From assembly GCF_036373705.1 (NCBI RefSeq), contig NW_027102661.1:372001-436000 (forward strand): 64,000 nucleotides of DNA, written 5' to 3'. The first letter of the stretch is position 1, and the number at the start of each line of letters is the position of its first letter. The notes under the pieces were generated by a model. It saw only the letters and a program-made list of their open reading frames with translations, searched no databases and was not told the DNA's origin. The translations under genes and the position numbers were made by a program. The DNA is from Amia ocellicauda. Lineage: Eukaryota > Chordata > Actinopteri > Amiiformes > Amiidae. Positions 19,280-30,385 of this stretch are shown here, in pieces.

Positions 19280-19464
19280 TTATGGGCGGCCTTGTTGTTC
19301 AGGGTTTTATGGGTGTACACTTTCTGACGGATATGACGTAGGAATAATTAAGGAAATAACTCTACCTAAAATCACGCCCCCCAATTATGACGTAGGAATA
19401 TTAATAAGCTTAGGGCATACGTCATAACAAAATAGGCCGCGCCCAAAAAACCCAACTATCTACT
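19280..19464. repeat. Right terminal inverted repeat, element A
   Basis: It is the inverted partner of 4251-4435 and ends CTATCTACT next to the CATAAG duplication. Confidence 0.93.
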
Positions 19465-19470
19465 CATAAG
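19465..19470. repeat. Target-site duplication CATAAG, right side of element A
   Basis: This matches 4245-4250. Confidence 0.92.
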
Positions 19471-19687
19471 AGTAACAGCAATGTCGCCGATCCTGCTACG
19501 GTCGTATTGTAACAGCAACAACATGTATCGATTTTAAAAGTGTCAGTTCCAGCGCCTCGCAAAGCTACCCTTCTGTGATCGTTTGTTCTCTAGGTCAGGC
19601 TTTCTTGACACTCCGAGGAAGAGAAAACGATGGCCGGCCGCGTTACAGGGACAGGTAACACAGCACTAGCACACGTGCACCGCGGGT

Positions 19688-19760
19688 TGTTTCCGCCCGG
19701 TTTCGAACCAGGGACCTTTCGCGTGTGAGGCGAACGTGATAGCCACTACACTACGGAAAC
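19688..19760 (-). tRNA. tRNA-Val (CAC)
   Basis: The 73-nt sequence is identical in form to the gene at 1628: paired acceptor, CTCACAC loop, TTCGAAA T loop. Confidence 0.92.
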
Positions 19761-20280
19761 CAACCTGTCCTGGTGTTTCGAATGGCTCCCATCGAAGCAG
19801 GCTGGTAAAACGCGCACAGGCGTTTCCCTTGGGCCAGCCTGTGAGATAAAGGTTTCTAATTTCACTGACCTATTTTGCAATGCTCAAGGGCACATCAGGA
19901 CACTTTGGAAACTCTTTCAAAGGCAGGACGCCCTGCGCTCTGACAGTGCCTGCACTTAGCCCAACAAGGTGATGCTGAATGGCTTGTTCAAACGGCTGGT
20001 GGTCTTCCTTCACCACCAGACTATCAGAGCTATACTGCGCCTTCAACTACATAAGAGTAACAGCAATGTCGCCGATCCTGCTACGGTCGTATTGTAACAG
20101 CAACAACATGTATCGATTTTAAAAGTGTCAGTTCCAGCGCCTCGCAAAGCTACCCTTCTTCGATCATTAGTTCTCAAGGTCAGGATTTCTTGCCACTCCG
20201 AGGAAGAGAAAACGACGGCCGGCCTTGGGGCAGAGAGATGAGGACGGGTAACACGGCACTGGCATACGTGCACCGCGGGT

Positions 20281-20353
20281 TGTTTCCACCCAGTTTCGAA
20301 CCGGGGACCTGTCGCGTGTGAGGCGAACGTGATAGCCACTACACTACGGAAAC
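20281..20353 (-). tRNA. tRNA-Val (CAC), diverged
   Basis: It has the CAC anticodon and an intact B box. The outer anticodon-stem pair is a mismatch and one acceptor pair is G-T. It may be functional or an early pseudogene. Confidence 0.75.
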
Positions 20354-20486
20354 CGACCTGTCCTGGCGTTTCGAATGGCTCCCATCGAAGCAGGCTGGTA
20401 AAACGCGCACAGGCGTTTCCCGTGGGCCAGCCTGTGAGATAAAGGTTTCTATTTTCACTGACCTATTTTGCATTGCTCAAGGGCAA

Positions 20487-20738
20487 GAGGATCCAGAAAA
20501 ACAGGTTACTGAAATGATGTTTGACGCCGTGGACTGGCCGTTCTTGAAAGAGGTCATAAACTGTATAAATGATGGTTTTGACATCTTGACCAAATGTTCG
20601 CAACTGGATTTGGTTAGAAGGAGAATATGCTGGATTATGGATTATATATCCCCCTTGAATGACGACGACGATGATAAAACAGACGACGTGTGGGGTTTTG
20701 GAGGGGGGTCTGACGGCTCAGGGGCTACTCTCTTCTAA
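20487..20738 (+). pseudogene. Gene 1 C-terminal fragment, element B
   Basis: It retains the last 84 codons or so (second module and acidic/glycine tail) with stop at 20736-20738; promoter, start and first module are lost at the junction. Confidence 0.85.
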
Positions 20739-20816
20739 GAGGGCGGTGTGTCATGACGTAGTGAAGAGATAGGATAAAAGGCGCAACAATTCATTCATGG
20801 TTTAAAATTAAAGAGA

Positions 20817-21665
20817 ATGTCTTACCCGAAAGCTGCGGACGTCGACAGGATCTACAGGCCTCTTCAAACCCGGGATCACCCCTGGTTCTATTCCCCAGAT
20901 TTTGTATACACTCTGGAACCCTTTGACTGCGGTTACTCTCCAAGACCTCAGACCCCGGTCCCTCAGGACGAAACAACATGCGGTGCGATGGATGTCCAAA
21001 TGAGTCTCGGGGATCCCCAGCCTCTGGAGCTCATGGAGGGCCTCGATTTTGCCGAACTGTCTACCGTCTGTGCGTCTCAGGAGGGGGTCAGTCCAATGGA
21101 TGTAGAAACACCCCACAAACCACCAGGCGAACCAATGAGCATCGGACAGTCCCGGGGGCGTGATGAAGACGAAGGATTTATGCCCGGGGTATGTGACCAA
21201 GTAAGCAGAGTGGTTAAAAGCACCCTGGTGTATATTCTGAGTGCTCTCATCGACCGAGCTCTGAAAGAAGTCTGTCGGGGGTGTGAAGTGAATCACCCCA
21301 GTCAGTTGAGACACAGTTGTTTGTTTGAACCAGACCGTTACTATTTCCTGTTCTATTTCAACGTGTTTTACAGAAGACTGAACAAACCGTGGCTGAAACC
21401 GGCACTAATCAAGGCGCTCTCTTACTCCCACATACATGTCACTGCGGGACAAGTCCAGAAAATCATAGATGAGATTTTGCTGGAGCTGAAAAAGGAGCCG
21501 TTTATAATAGAGAAACTTGGGCAGCTGCTCAATGACCTGGATGAGCCGAGTAGAAAAACCGCTGGCAAGCTAAAAGCTTATTTCTTCCGTAAAGAAGTTA
21601 AAGCTGGGGACAGCGACGAAGAATTCGACATCTACCCCACTGATTCAGACTCTGACCTGAACTAA
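20817..21665 (+). CDS. Gene 2: Cys/His-cluster protein with acidic tail, element B (282 aa)
   Basis: This is one of two full copies (the other is in C). The first 110 residues are proline-rich and probably disordered. At about residues 158-173 lies a cluster C-x2-C-x3-H-x5-H-x-C (CRGCEVNHPSQLRHSC), a likely zinc site, followed by an aromatic-rich stretch (RYYFLFYFNVFYRRLNK). A helical region with LLELKKEPF follows, and the tail is acidic (SDEEFDI, DSDSDLN). I do not recognise a named family. Its position among promoter-proximal genes suggests a regulatory role. Confidence 0.75.
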   Translation: MSYPKAADVDRIYRPLQTRDHPWFYSPDFVYTLEPFDCGYSPRPQTPVPQDETTCGAMDVQMSLGDPQPLELMEGLDFAELSTVCASQEGVSPMDVETPHKPPGEPMSIGQSRGRDEDEGFMPGVCDQVSRVVKSTLVYILSALIDRALKEVCRGCEVNHPSQLRHSCLFEPDRYYFLFYFNVFYRRLNKPWLKPALIKALSYSHIHVTAGQVQKIIDEILLELKKEPFIIEKLGQLLNDLDEPSRKTAGKLKAYFFRKEVKAGDSDEEFDIYPTDSDSDLN

Positions 21666-21677
21666 GGGACTTTGAAC

Positions 21678-22070
21678 ATGGGGAATGTTCTGGACTGCTT
21701 CTGCAACTGGTTCTGTCATCAACACTCTGCAGCTAACCTGAGAGCGCTATTACACCATGTGCTTGACAGAAAAGTAGCCAACGCGAGCCTTTTCTCTACA
21801 GATTTAACCATCGATGAGGATCAACTTTCAAACCTGGAAAAGTTAATGGCTGCTGTAACAAAGATCGGGGGGTACGAACACTGGGATGAAGCGCTCAAGG
21901 GGGCCAAGAATGATATTAGGCCATTTCATCAACATCTGTATGACCTTTTACTGAGCATGTTTAATACACCTCTGTTTAATTTTAAAATAGGTCATATTGT
22001 TGTTTTATTTACATATGTAACTGAGGTGTGTGCCTACAAGATAAAGAAACAGGTATATTTGTTGATATAG
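21678..22070 (+). CDS. Gene 3: possible Bcl-2-like protein, element B (130 aa)
   Basis: The ATG is at 21678, 12 nt after the gene 2 stop. The N-terminus is cysteine-rich (MGNVLDCFCNWFC). Residues about 106-122 (KIGHIVVLFTYVTEVCA) resemble the BH1 helix region of Bcl-2 proteins, and helices before it are of suitable length. No BH2 is visible. The frame ends just after a CAG/GTATAT sequence that could be a splice donor, so a further exon before the AATAAA at about 22182 is possible. Alternative: an unrelated helical protein. Confidence 0.5.
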   Translation: MGNVLDCFCNWFCHQHSAANLRALLHHVLDRKVANASLFSTDLTIDEDQLSNLEKLMAAVTKIGGYEHWDEALKGAKNDIRPFHQHLYDLLLSMFNTPLFNFKIGHIVVLFTYVTEVCAYKIKKQVYLLI

Positions 22071-22242
22071 ATCAAGTAACCAATCATCTGATTTCTTTTT
22101 GTCTGGACCGTAGAAAAAATTGTTGTGTATGTTATACTTTTCTCAAATGTCTAAAAAGGGGTATCTGCTCTCCTGAAGTTGAATAAAAAACCTTGTATAA
22201 AAACTTTGCGCATAGTTTGGGTCTGTGTGGTTATTTGACAGA

Positions 22243-23333
22243 ATGACTCGGCAAGCTCCCCAAATGCAGGAACTATACTACAACCCAGCCAAGATTGGGG
22301 GTTTGGCGGGTAAGAAGGGTTTTCAAAGAGGACTCGCTGAGGCCGGAGTGAAGGTTAATGATGTGGTTGTTTCAGAATGGTTACGGGAACAAGACGCCTA
22401 TACCTTACATAAACCTCTCAGGATTAACTTTAAAAGAAACCGCGTATATGCAACTGACATAGACTCACAATGGCAAATGGATCTAGTCGATATGTCAAAT
22501 TTATCAAAACATAACAATGGTCACAAATTGATGTTGATGTGTATCGATGTTTAATCAAAATATGCCTGGGCTCGAATTCTACATAATAAAACAGGTTGAG
22601 CGGTGACGAGGGTCTTTGAGGATATATTGTCCCAGGGTCGATGTCCTAAAAAACTGCAGACTGATTAAGGAAAAGAGTTTCTCAACAGAGAATTTCAGAA
22701 TCTACTGAAGAGACACAAAGTACATAATTTCACCACCGGAAATGAGCTTAAAGCATCGGTAGTGGAGAGGTTTAACCGCACCATAAAGACCAAAATGTGG
22801 AGATATTTTACAGCGGTCAACACGTTCAAGTATTTTGATAAAGTTCAGGATTTTATTGATGCTTACAACCAAGGGTATCACACCAGTATTAAAATGAAGT
22901 CTATAGATGTTGATCAAAGTAATTCTTTTCAGGTCTATACAAAATTATACGGACCATTTATTAAGAAGGGAAAAACTACTTATAAGTTCAACATCGGTGA
23001 TGTGGTTCGCGTTTCAAAGCTAAGGAGTACTTTTGCCAAAGGTTATGAACAAACATTTTCTGACGAATATTTTACAGTTACCGAACAGTTGGCTAGAGCC
23101 CCCCCGTGTACCGGTTAAAAGACTATGACGGGGAGGATATAGAAGGAACGTTTTACGAAGCCGAGTTACAAAAAATTATTGTGGGTAAAGACAGTGTATA
23201 CAGAGTTGAAAAGATATTAGCTGAAAAAACCCAGAACCGGAAAAAATATGTGTTGGTGAAATGGCTTGGATGGCCTGAAAAGTTCAATAGTTGGGTCCCG
23301 GAACAACATGTTTGCGATATTCAATCCTTATAA
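22243..23333 (+). pseudogene. DDE integrase, multiply broken, element B
   Basis: Stops lie at 22552-22554, 22597-22599 and 22666-22668, the last directly after the second catalytic Asp codon. A 1-bp loss in a C run near 23098 shifts the frame before the chromodomain. It keeps the 13 codons missing from A and D. Confidence 0.93.
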
Positions 23334-23379
23334 CAACATGCCCGCGGGTGTGTTGGGGGCATTACTCTCGATACTCAAG

Positions 23380-24114
23380 ATGGAATCAGGAGGCTTCTAT
23401 GTGACTCTACCCAGTAACGCCTCTCTCGATATATACCCTAAAAATGAAATATCCAGTTACACGGTACAATTTGGAAAATCTATAGATCTAAGAGGGTCGT
23501 GGGAAGTGGGGTTGGCGGAAATACAGTATCCTTACACTTGGGCTGTTTTACAAGATAAGGATGCCACCTTCGCCATTTTTGATGATGTTAAAAAGAGTCA
23601 ATGGACATTCACAATACAAGGAGGTTATTATGACAATGTAGATAAAATATTAGATGAGATGCATAAACAGTTCTCAGAAGGCACCCCCAACATCAAGCTA
23701 TATTACAACCCTATTAAAAACAGAGTGTACAAGGTGTCAAAACCAGGTATTAGCATTCAAACCAGCGGCCAACTGGGGCGTATATTAGGGTTCTATTCTG
23801 ACACAGAGAGCAGGTTCTCAGAAGTGGTGGGGCGGCTTTTACACTCTTTATGTGTATACGGATATCATAACCCACCAGAGGGTCGGGGATAGTTATGTCC
23901 CCCTTTTGAGAAATGTACTTATTAAAGGTAAAAGCAATGACATGGTCACAATTACTTATGACAAGCCACACTACGTACCAGTCTCAAAGACCCACTTTGA
24001 CAACATCACGATCGAAGTCAAATCGGATCAGAATATCAACGTACCCTTCCGCTTCGGTAAAGTTAAGTTGTCAAACTACATTTTCGACCCCTGAAACAGT
24101 GTGTACATTATTAA
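23380..24114 (+). pseudogene. Penton, frameshifted, element B
   Basis: Start ATG 23380 is intact. The shared frameshift lies at about 23818-23836, and a private 2-bp gain near 24066 shifts the C-terminus. Confidence 0.87.
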
Positions 24115-24115
24115 A

Positions 24116-24603
24116 ATGGCTACCTCGAGGGGTTATGTAGATCCTAGCGCCAATGTGGATTATTACAAGATGCAAGATGGAACGGCTTGCCCGGTTTTGT
24201 AGGAGCCCCCACAATGTATGGCGCCGGTCTAGGAGGACTCTTTCGTGGTCTCTTTAGAATGGCCGTACCCCTGCTTAAGAGAGGCTTTGCTATAGCCAGA
24301 CCCCACTTGAAATCAGCGGCTAAAAATATTGTTAGTGACGTGTTCACCAATGTTATGAACCGGGCAGCTAGCCATGAGCATCAGGAGGGTTCGGGTCTCA
24401 TGGTAATGGCGAGGAGGGGGGGTAAAAGAAGAAACAGCATGTGTCCACCAGGGCGACGAAGATCCGTGGCTAACAAAAAACGAAGAATCTCTCATTCTCC
24501 AACATATCGTGGAAACACTCGGAGAAGGAAGCAGCACAAGAAAAAACCTGCAAAAAGAAAGTCTCAAAGAAAGAAAAATAGAGCCTCAGGATATATCTTT
24601 TAA
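24116..24603 (+). pseudogene. Minor capsid/core protein, frameshifted, element B
   Basis: It has the shared A-run frameshift at about 24179-24187; the glycine/hydrophobic and Lys/Arg-rich parts are otherwise open. Confidence 0.75.
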
Positions 24604-24605
24604 AC

Positions 24606-25882
24606 ATGTCTTTTGTCCACAGTCTATTGGAAGAATGCGTCAAATCAGAACTGGATCTGTTTACAGTTCCATACACTCAAACGAGTATAGATAAGAGCAT
24701 ATATGTAGAGATTCCCCCTCTTTCTGCAATTTCAGACATGGCCCCTCTGGAGTTTTTTATAGCTGGCAATGGCGAGGATTATAATGATTTGAATAACACA
24801 TTTATTTTAATGAACTGTAAAGTGACTAATGAGGATGGCGATGCAATCGAGAAGACGGCCAACGCTGGGGTCATCAATTACCCGGTGGCCACCATGTTTT
24901 CACAGGTGGATGTGACCCTGGGAGATCGGCTCATTAGTCAAAGCAGCAATACTTACCCCTATAGAGCCATGATGGAGTGTAAACTTAATTATAGTGAGGA
25001 GACCCTAAGCAAACAGTTCAGCCCCGGCCTTTTCTTCAAAGACAACCCGGAAGCTATGGACGACAAGGATCCAGAGGGACTCAATAAGGGTTTGCAAAAA
25101 AGAACGGCCTCTTCAACAGAAGGGAGGACCTTTGAGCTAATGGGGCATATCAATGCAGACATATTTTTCCAAGAAAAACTCATGCTCAACGGGGTAGACA
25201 TTAAAATTAAAATGATCCGTAGTAAAAGTGCTTTTTATCTGATGACCCCTGATACTGAAAAATATAAACTGACCATATTATCGGCCTCGCTGTTTGTGAA
25301 AAAAGTGTCCGTCTCCCCGGCGGTTAAACTAGGACACGCGCAGGCGTTAAGTACCCGATCGAAAGAGTCTATATGACTGCAGGGACACGGGTGATGAACC
25401 AGGAAAATCTGTTTCTAGGACAGCTCCCAAAACAGGTTATTATAGGTCTCGTGGATAATGATGCATTTACCGGGGTTTACAACAAGAACCCCTTTAACTT
25501 TAAACATTATAACGCGGAATTTATAGCGTTGTACGTCGATGGTGTGCAGGTTCCATCCAGACCTTTTCAACCTGACTTTGAAAACGGCAATGCGGTTCGT
25601 GAATATTACAGTCTAGTACTGGCTACGGGTCGCCATCTCAAGGATCAAACTCTGCTGATCGATCGCCGGGAATACTGCAGCGGTTACACCCTGTACGGTT
25701 TCAACCTGACCCCTGATGAAGAGTGTGGACAACATTTTTCACTGATGAAGACGGGCAATATGCGTTTGGAGATGCGTTTCAAGCAGCCTCTACCACGCAC
25801 TGTAAATATGGTCGTGTATGCTGTGTTTGACAACATTATTGAGGTGAATCAGAGGAGAAACGTTCTGTATGATTATTATTAA
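24606..25882 (+). pseudogene. Major capsid protein, two small deletions, element B
   Basis: The N-terminal 250 codons are open without the stop found in A and D. Deletions at about 25349 and 25376 remove roughly 16 and 19 bp, shifting the frame after AQAL; the C-terminal 165 codons remain open and end at the normal TAA, 25880-25882. Confidence 0.9.
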
Positions 25883-25883
25883 A

Positions 25884-26441
25884 ATGAACACCAGAGAGCT
25901 CAACCACATCATGAATGCCCTGGCCGGCTCACGGAAACTGTTTCAAGGAGTCAACGCCTGCGATCAGCTGCCTAAATTTAAGATCAAGAATTTACCTGCA
26001 ATGTACATAATCAACACACACCCTAAAAACATGCCCGGAGAACATTGGCTGGCTATTTATCTAAGGGAGGACCACCGTGGTGAATTTTTTGATTCCTATG
26101 CAAACCCCCCGGATTTCAGACCTTTCCCTCGGAAGATCAATAACTTTCTGCTCAACAACTGTCAAGAAACCATTTACAGCGGTCGTCAAGTACAAAGTCT
26201 TCAGACCTTCACTTGTGGTCAACACTGTGTGTTTTTCTTATATCATAGATCTAAAGGAAGGTCATACCCCGATATTATGGCCTTGTACAGTGAGGATTTA
26301 GGCCAAAATGATAAAAAAGTGGCAGAGTTTGTCAGTACACTGTGGACCCCCCCTTATAACACAATGACTTACGACCCTAGCCAGCCAGGTATACAGATGG
26401 GGTGTTCTTGTGAGGATTTTAAAAGATGTCATGCGTGTTAA
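25884..26441 (+). CDS. Adenain-type cysteine protease, element B
   Basis: The frame is open, 185 aa, and His54, Asp70, Gln104 and Cys111 are all kept. It has a few substitutions against A near the C-terminus. Confidence 0.93.
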   Translation: MNTRELNHIMNALAGSRKLFQGVNACDQLPKFKIKNLPAMYIINTHPKNMPGEHWLAIYLREDHRGEFFDSYANPPDFRPFPRKINNFLLNNCQETIYSGRQVQSLQTFTCGQHCVFFLYHRSKGRSYPDIMALYSEDLGQNDKKVAEFVSTLWTPPYNTMTYDPSQPGIQMGCSCEDFKRCHAC

Positions 26442-26620
26442 GGTGAAAAAATAATGAAAACAGCCTTTGAATCATTAGTTTTGTTTTTATTCAAAACAAT
26501 TCTAATACAAAGCAGGGGTTATGTTATAAATAAATGTACAACATTTGAAAATAAAAAAAATAAAATAAAAAATTCTTTGTCGGGTCATTATTTACAGGGG
26601 AGACAAATAAAAACATGAGA

Positions 26621-27362
26621 TTAATAAGCTTCCCAACGATGGATAGATCCTGAGGATCGTCGCTCAGCACGGTCAGAGTAATGAGATATCGGAGTCAGAT
26701 CAGGCTCCACCTCTTTACACAGATGGATTTTTTGTCGCGTTTCCTGGTTAGGAACTGTGGATTGGGGCATGTTCAGACAGGCCATCGCCTGTAGGAAAGC
26801 ATTCCAGCCTACAGGTCGGCGACTATCGGGTACCTTATTAGTGCTAGTGACACTCTTCAACAAATCAAACGTGTGAACCTTTGATCAGTTGTCCTTTAAA
26901 AACAAATTCACCCTGTTCATTCCAAGCCGTTACCCGCGGTTTCTGAACCATTTTGTGCAGGATATATTGTGCATGTCTTTTGCTTCTGGCCGGCATGTTT
27001 CTCAAAACATCCGTTACAACATCTCCCTCTGAACTCTCAACAGGTTCGGTCACCGCAACATCTTTATCAACCGTACCCCCCGCATCAGCCCCAGAACCAT
27101 TTTCTTGAGAGGCCATGGTTAAAGTTAAAATGTTTTGATCTTTTTCACCCTGTCTAACCAGACGGAGGTAGCGCTGTAACGTGTTGGTATACAACTGGGC
27201 TTTGGAATACTGATTTAAATCGGCCCTGGCCTGTATAGCATTCATTTCAGAGTCCAGGTTGTTTTCGGCCGTTTGTCTAATGGGCTCTGGCCCGACAACA
27301 TTTTTTCTCAGTTTCTCAAGCTGCTCCTGAGGGATCAAAAACATTTTCTGAGCATATTCCAT
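26621..27362 (-). pseudogene. Maverick coiled-coil protein, frameshifted, element B
   Basis: Two bases are missing near 26870 compared with A, splitting the protein between the GEFVFKG segment and the C-terminal helix. C shares this 2-bp difference. Confidence 0.8.
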
Positions 27363-27364
27363 TA

Positions 27365-27700
27365 TTAACCCACTCTGGAAGCTAGAAGACTGGTTAGGAA
27401 AGGCACGGCTATGCTCAACAGCGGTCCTATAAAACCCCCGGTTTGATTAATCTTCTTTCTTTTTCTTTTAATAGAATACTTCTTATTAGCGATGATCTTG
27501 ATAACCGCTTTTTGTTTTTTGAGTTTAGAATGTTGAGAAGGGGTTAGGGGTATATTACCGCGTAAGATGTTAAAAGCTATTTCAAACAGGGTCTCGATCA
27601 AATCCGAGGGGGCCCCTGCCAGCACAGCTTTCCTATGGCGCGGGCTCCCATCAAATAACATTTGCAAAAGTGGCAGATTTCTTTTAATCCGAACAGACAT
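27365..27700 (-). CDS. Small basic protein with hydrophobic tail, element B
   Basis: The 111-aa frame is open, with two or three substitutions from A (for example Asp for Glu in the MLFDGS segment). Confidence 0.75.
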   Translation of the reverse strand: MSVRIKRNLPLLQMLFDGSPRHRKAVLAGAPSDLIETLFEIAFNILRGNIPLTPSQHSKLKKQKAVIKIIANKKYSIKRKRKKINQTGGFIGPLLSIAVPFLTSLLASRVG

Positions 27701-27706
27701 TCTTAT

Positions 27707-28378
27707 TTATTTCCTTTTCTTTAGCACATACACTGCCGGCCAATCGGGCGGGCACAAACCTGTTCTGAGGCGAAAGTCTTCTGGGGTTTGTGCTTTTAAG
27801 TCTGCAATCAAGTACCCGTAGGGTTTTTTGGTGGCATCCTCAAATGCCTCCAAAAAGAACTTGGTCTGGTTAGGGTACATTTGACGAGCCAAGACGGTGA
27901 CTTGTAGTTTATCTCTGGGGTTTTTAAAAAGAATTATATAATTGGCATTTAAATTAATAGTGCGGCTTTTTTTACCTTGAAAAAATAGATTTTGAACTAA
28001 ATAAAGAATACTTAAATTCCTATGATGAGTGTACTTTGTGAAAGCTTTTTCCACTTCACTGTTGTCACCGGCCTGCTCCATCAGGTCATCAAGGATCACT
28101 AGATTAGTTTGACCGGGCGGGAACAAGTCATCGTCACACAACGAGGCGGGGAGACCTTGCACAAATTTCAGATTATTTTTTTTCGAAGCCAAATCATCGT
28201 AGAGAGGTTGCCAGCAAGAGTAACACCACACTATGTTGTCAAGAGCTTGGGACTTGGTTGCGTCCACATCTTCTATGATGTTCTTTATAAGATAGCTCTT
28301 CCCCGAATTGGAGGGACCAGCTATAATACAGGAGAAAGGGTGTTGAAGTCTGTTATCAAAACCACCGCTAATATCCAT
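27707..28378 (-). CDS. Packaging ATPase (FtsK/HerA, A32-like), intact, element B (223 aa)
   Basis: This is the only unbroken ATPase in the window: Walker A GPSNSGKS, Walker B LVILDD, and a complete C-terminus ending KKRK. The start overlaps the polymerase end by 11 nt and the stop is 6 nt before the small basic protein. Confidence 0.94.
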   Translation of the reverse strand: MDISGGFDNRLQHPFSCIIAGPSNSGKSYLIKNIIEDVDATKSQALDNIVWCYSCWQPLYDDLASKKNNLKFVQGLPASLCDDDLFPPGQTNLVILDDLMEQAGDNSEVEKAFTKYTHHRNLSILYLVQNLFFQGKKSRTINLNANYIILFKNPRDKLQVTVLARQMYPNQTKFFLEAFEDATKKPYGYLIADLKAQTPEDFRLRTGLCPPDWPAVYVLKKRK

Positions 28379-30319
28379 AAGGCAGAGTGGTATAATCAGT
28401 CTTCAACACTCTTTTATTGTACACCACCCTGAACCGTTTGTTTAGTGATCTATTTTCCAACGTGTACCCCTTTTTATTGCGATAGATCTGATTTCCGGCT
28501 GTAATAATCTCACGAGGAGGCGCGTCTTTCTCGGTTACAAAACTTTCTACCAGGGTCTTCAGAGACTTGATGTTAATGAGCTTGTTGTTACAATGGTTCA
28601 GAGTGAAACCCTTAACTTTCATACAGGTCTTACCCGCAGCCGTTCTGTATGCGTCTTAGGACCCCCTGAAACAAACTCCACTATGTGGTCCTGAGGATCT
28701 AGTTCGCTCGTTAACTCCCCAAGGTAGTCCCCGAGGGGAGGGACCCAATCCCCTGGCCTGGTGACAAAGATTACAGAGTCAGTATCATGATAGAGCGTGC
28801 GTTCCTGCAACTGATCCATTAAGTTGTACAGTTCAAGCCGGGCGTAAGCCGTGGTAAAAACCGCTATGAAAACATTAACGTTCCCCTGTTTGGTGGGGAA
28901 ATCTTTAGGGGCCCTCCACTGGACCTGTGCCACGTGGTCATTTAAGAATTGAAAGTGTGATACTGCATGTTGTTTGGAAAACATAAATTCTATAAACTGT
29001 TCAGGGGTTTTAATCAAGGTTGTGTTTAGACGGTAATTTCTTTCCCCAAACTTACCCCACAGACTGTTTAAAATCAGTTTGGACATTTGTCTCTTGGCGG
29101 GGTTTACAGTTATGTTCCTGCAACTTGGTGATGTCTGAAAAGGCAACCATCTGTTGAGAGTTTAAGCCGGCCCTCTGATGAAGCATTAAAGCCTCTTGCA
29201 GAGCTTGGGGTTCAGGCATGTCGGGGGTGAGTAGTTTTATTAAACTGTAAGCAAAACAGAGCTTATTGTCCCCACTGGAACTCACCACTAATTGCCTGAG
29301 CTTGGTCCTAATTATGTCGTTCTTCAAGCATTTCGACAGTCTTCTAAGCGCCCCACCCTCAGGGTTACGAACCACATTCATTACCAGAGACAGACTTTCA
29401 TCAGCTAAGATGGCTGCGTTTCTTTGCAATAACGCTTCGATTTTAGCCAGACATCTAAATTATCTCCACTCAGCATTACAGATAGGTTGCTAAACAAATC
29501 ATCCCCTCTGAGTTCTAACTGTACAACATCTCGAGGTCTGACCCTTTCAGCAACCTGTTCAAGCATTTTCTGCAAGGCCTCGTGTATGTTGACAAATATT
29601 TCTGCATAATTGTCACAATTTAAAAGTTCTGCAAAATTAAAACGCTGAATCATTTCAAAATTGTTATAGGCCGGTCTATCTATAATCACGGGATCACTGG
29701 TACTCTTGGACACATCATCATTTTGAACAAAGCCTTCACCCCCTACATTCTCACAGAGCATGTCCTCCACAGCCTTATCAGTCTCAGAACCCTCCACATT
29801 CCGAACACCCCCACTGCTGACATCTACAAAACCCCCTTTTTGAGGAGGCTCATTGAAAGCCTGTAAAAGTCCTTCAAAGATATCCAACCGGTTAATGTCA
29901 AGACCCTCCTCTATAGTGATGGCTGCTTCTGCCGCCATCCTGTGTTCTAATTGTTTCAAATCATTTATAATAGGGGCAGAATTTGGTCGGGGTAGCTCCT
30001 CCAAAGACTCCACCATTTCAAACAAATCGGGGTGAACTAGGGGGTGAACCTCTATAAGCGCTACCGATGGGAGGTGGTTATTTAGATCATTGACCATCTG
30101 TAACAGGTCGGGGTTCACCGGTAAGTCTGTTAATTCACATTCTATCGGTGGTAATTGGGGGTTATTTAAATCATTTATCATTTGTAATAGTTCCAGGTTC
30201 ATTGGGACATCAGAGGAGTTCACAACAGGGCCGGGGATGTTCTCTCGGGAAGGTCTTTTTGGGGCCCTAGCTTGTTCATAATCCTTTAGTTTGTGAGTTC
30301 TTTTACCAAGTCAGGACAT
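28368..30319 (-). pseudogene. Polymerase B with large internal deletion, element B
   Basis: A junction at about 29116 joins sequence equivalent to 12894 and 15170 of A, removing about 2.3 kb: all exonuclease motifs and polymerase motif A. Motifs B and C remain. A 4-bp loss near 28652 shifts the frame. The shared codon-3 TGA (30311-30313) and shared frameshift (about 29430-29465) are present. Confidence 0.92.
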
Positions 30320-30385
30320 TTTTTAATTTATTTTTTATTTTTCCAACAACCCACAAGAGTAAGGCGTTTTGTGTCTATTAAAACA

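Larger units (their letters stand above)
4251..19464. mobile_element. Element A: complete-length Maverick/Polinton (adintovirus-like) provirus, 15.2 kb
   Basis: It is bounded by 185-bp inverted repeats and CATAAG duplications. Polymerase B, DDE integrase, packaging ATPase, adenain-type protease and two capsid proteins define the Maverick/Polinton class; the adenovirus-like protease and gene order suggest the adintovirus type. Private lesions include a fusion of genes 2 and 3, a 39-bp integrase deletion, a hexon stop and hexon stop loss, two extra polymerase stops, and loss of part of the spliced gene. Compared with C, about 460 bp is missing near 17477. Confidence 0.95.
19465..20486. repeat. 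Host tRNA-Val tandem repeat spacer 2
   Basis: This short spacer holds two tRNA-Val(CAC) genes and an unoccupied target site (CATAAG at 20050-20055). It breaks off within the repeat at GCTCAAGGGCA and joins directly to the middle of gene 1 of element B. Confidence 0.85.
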
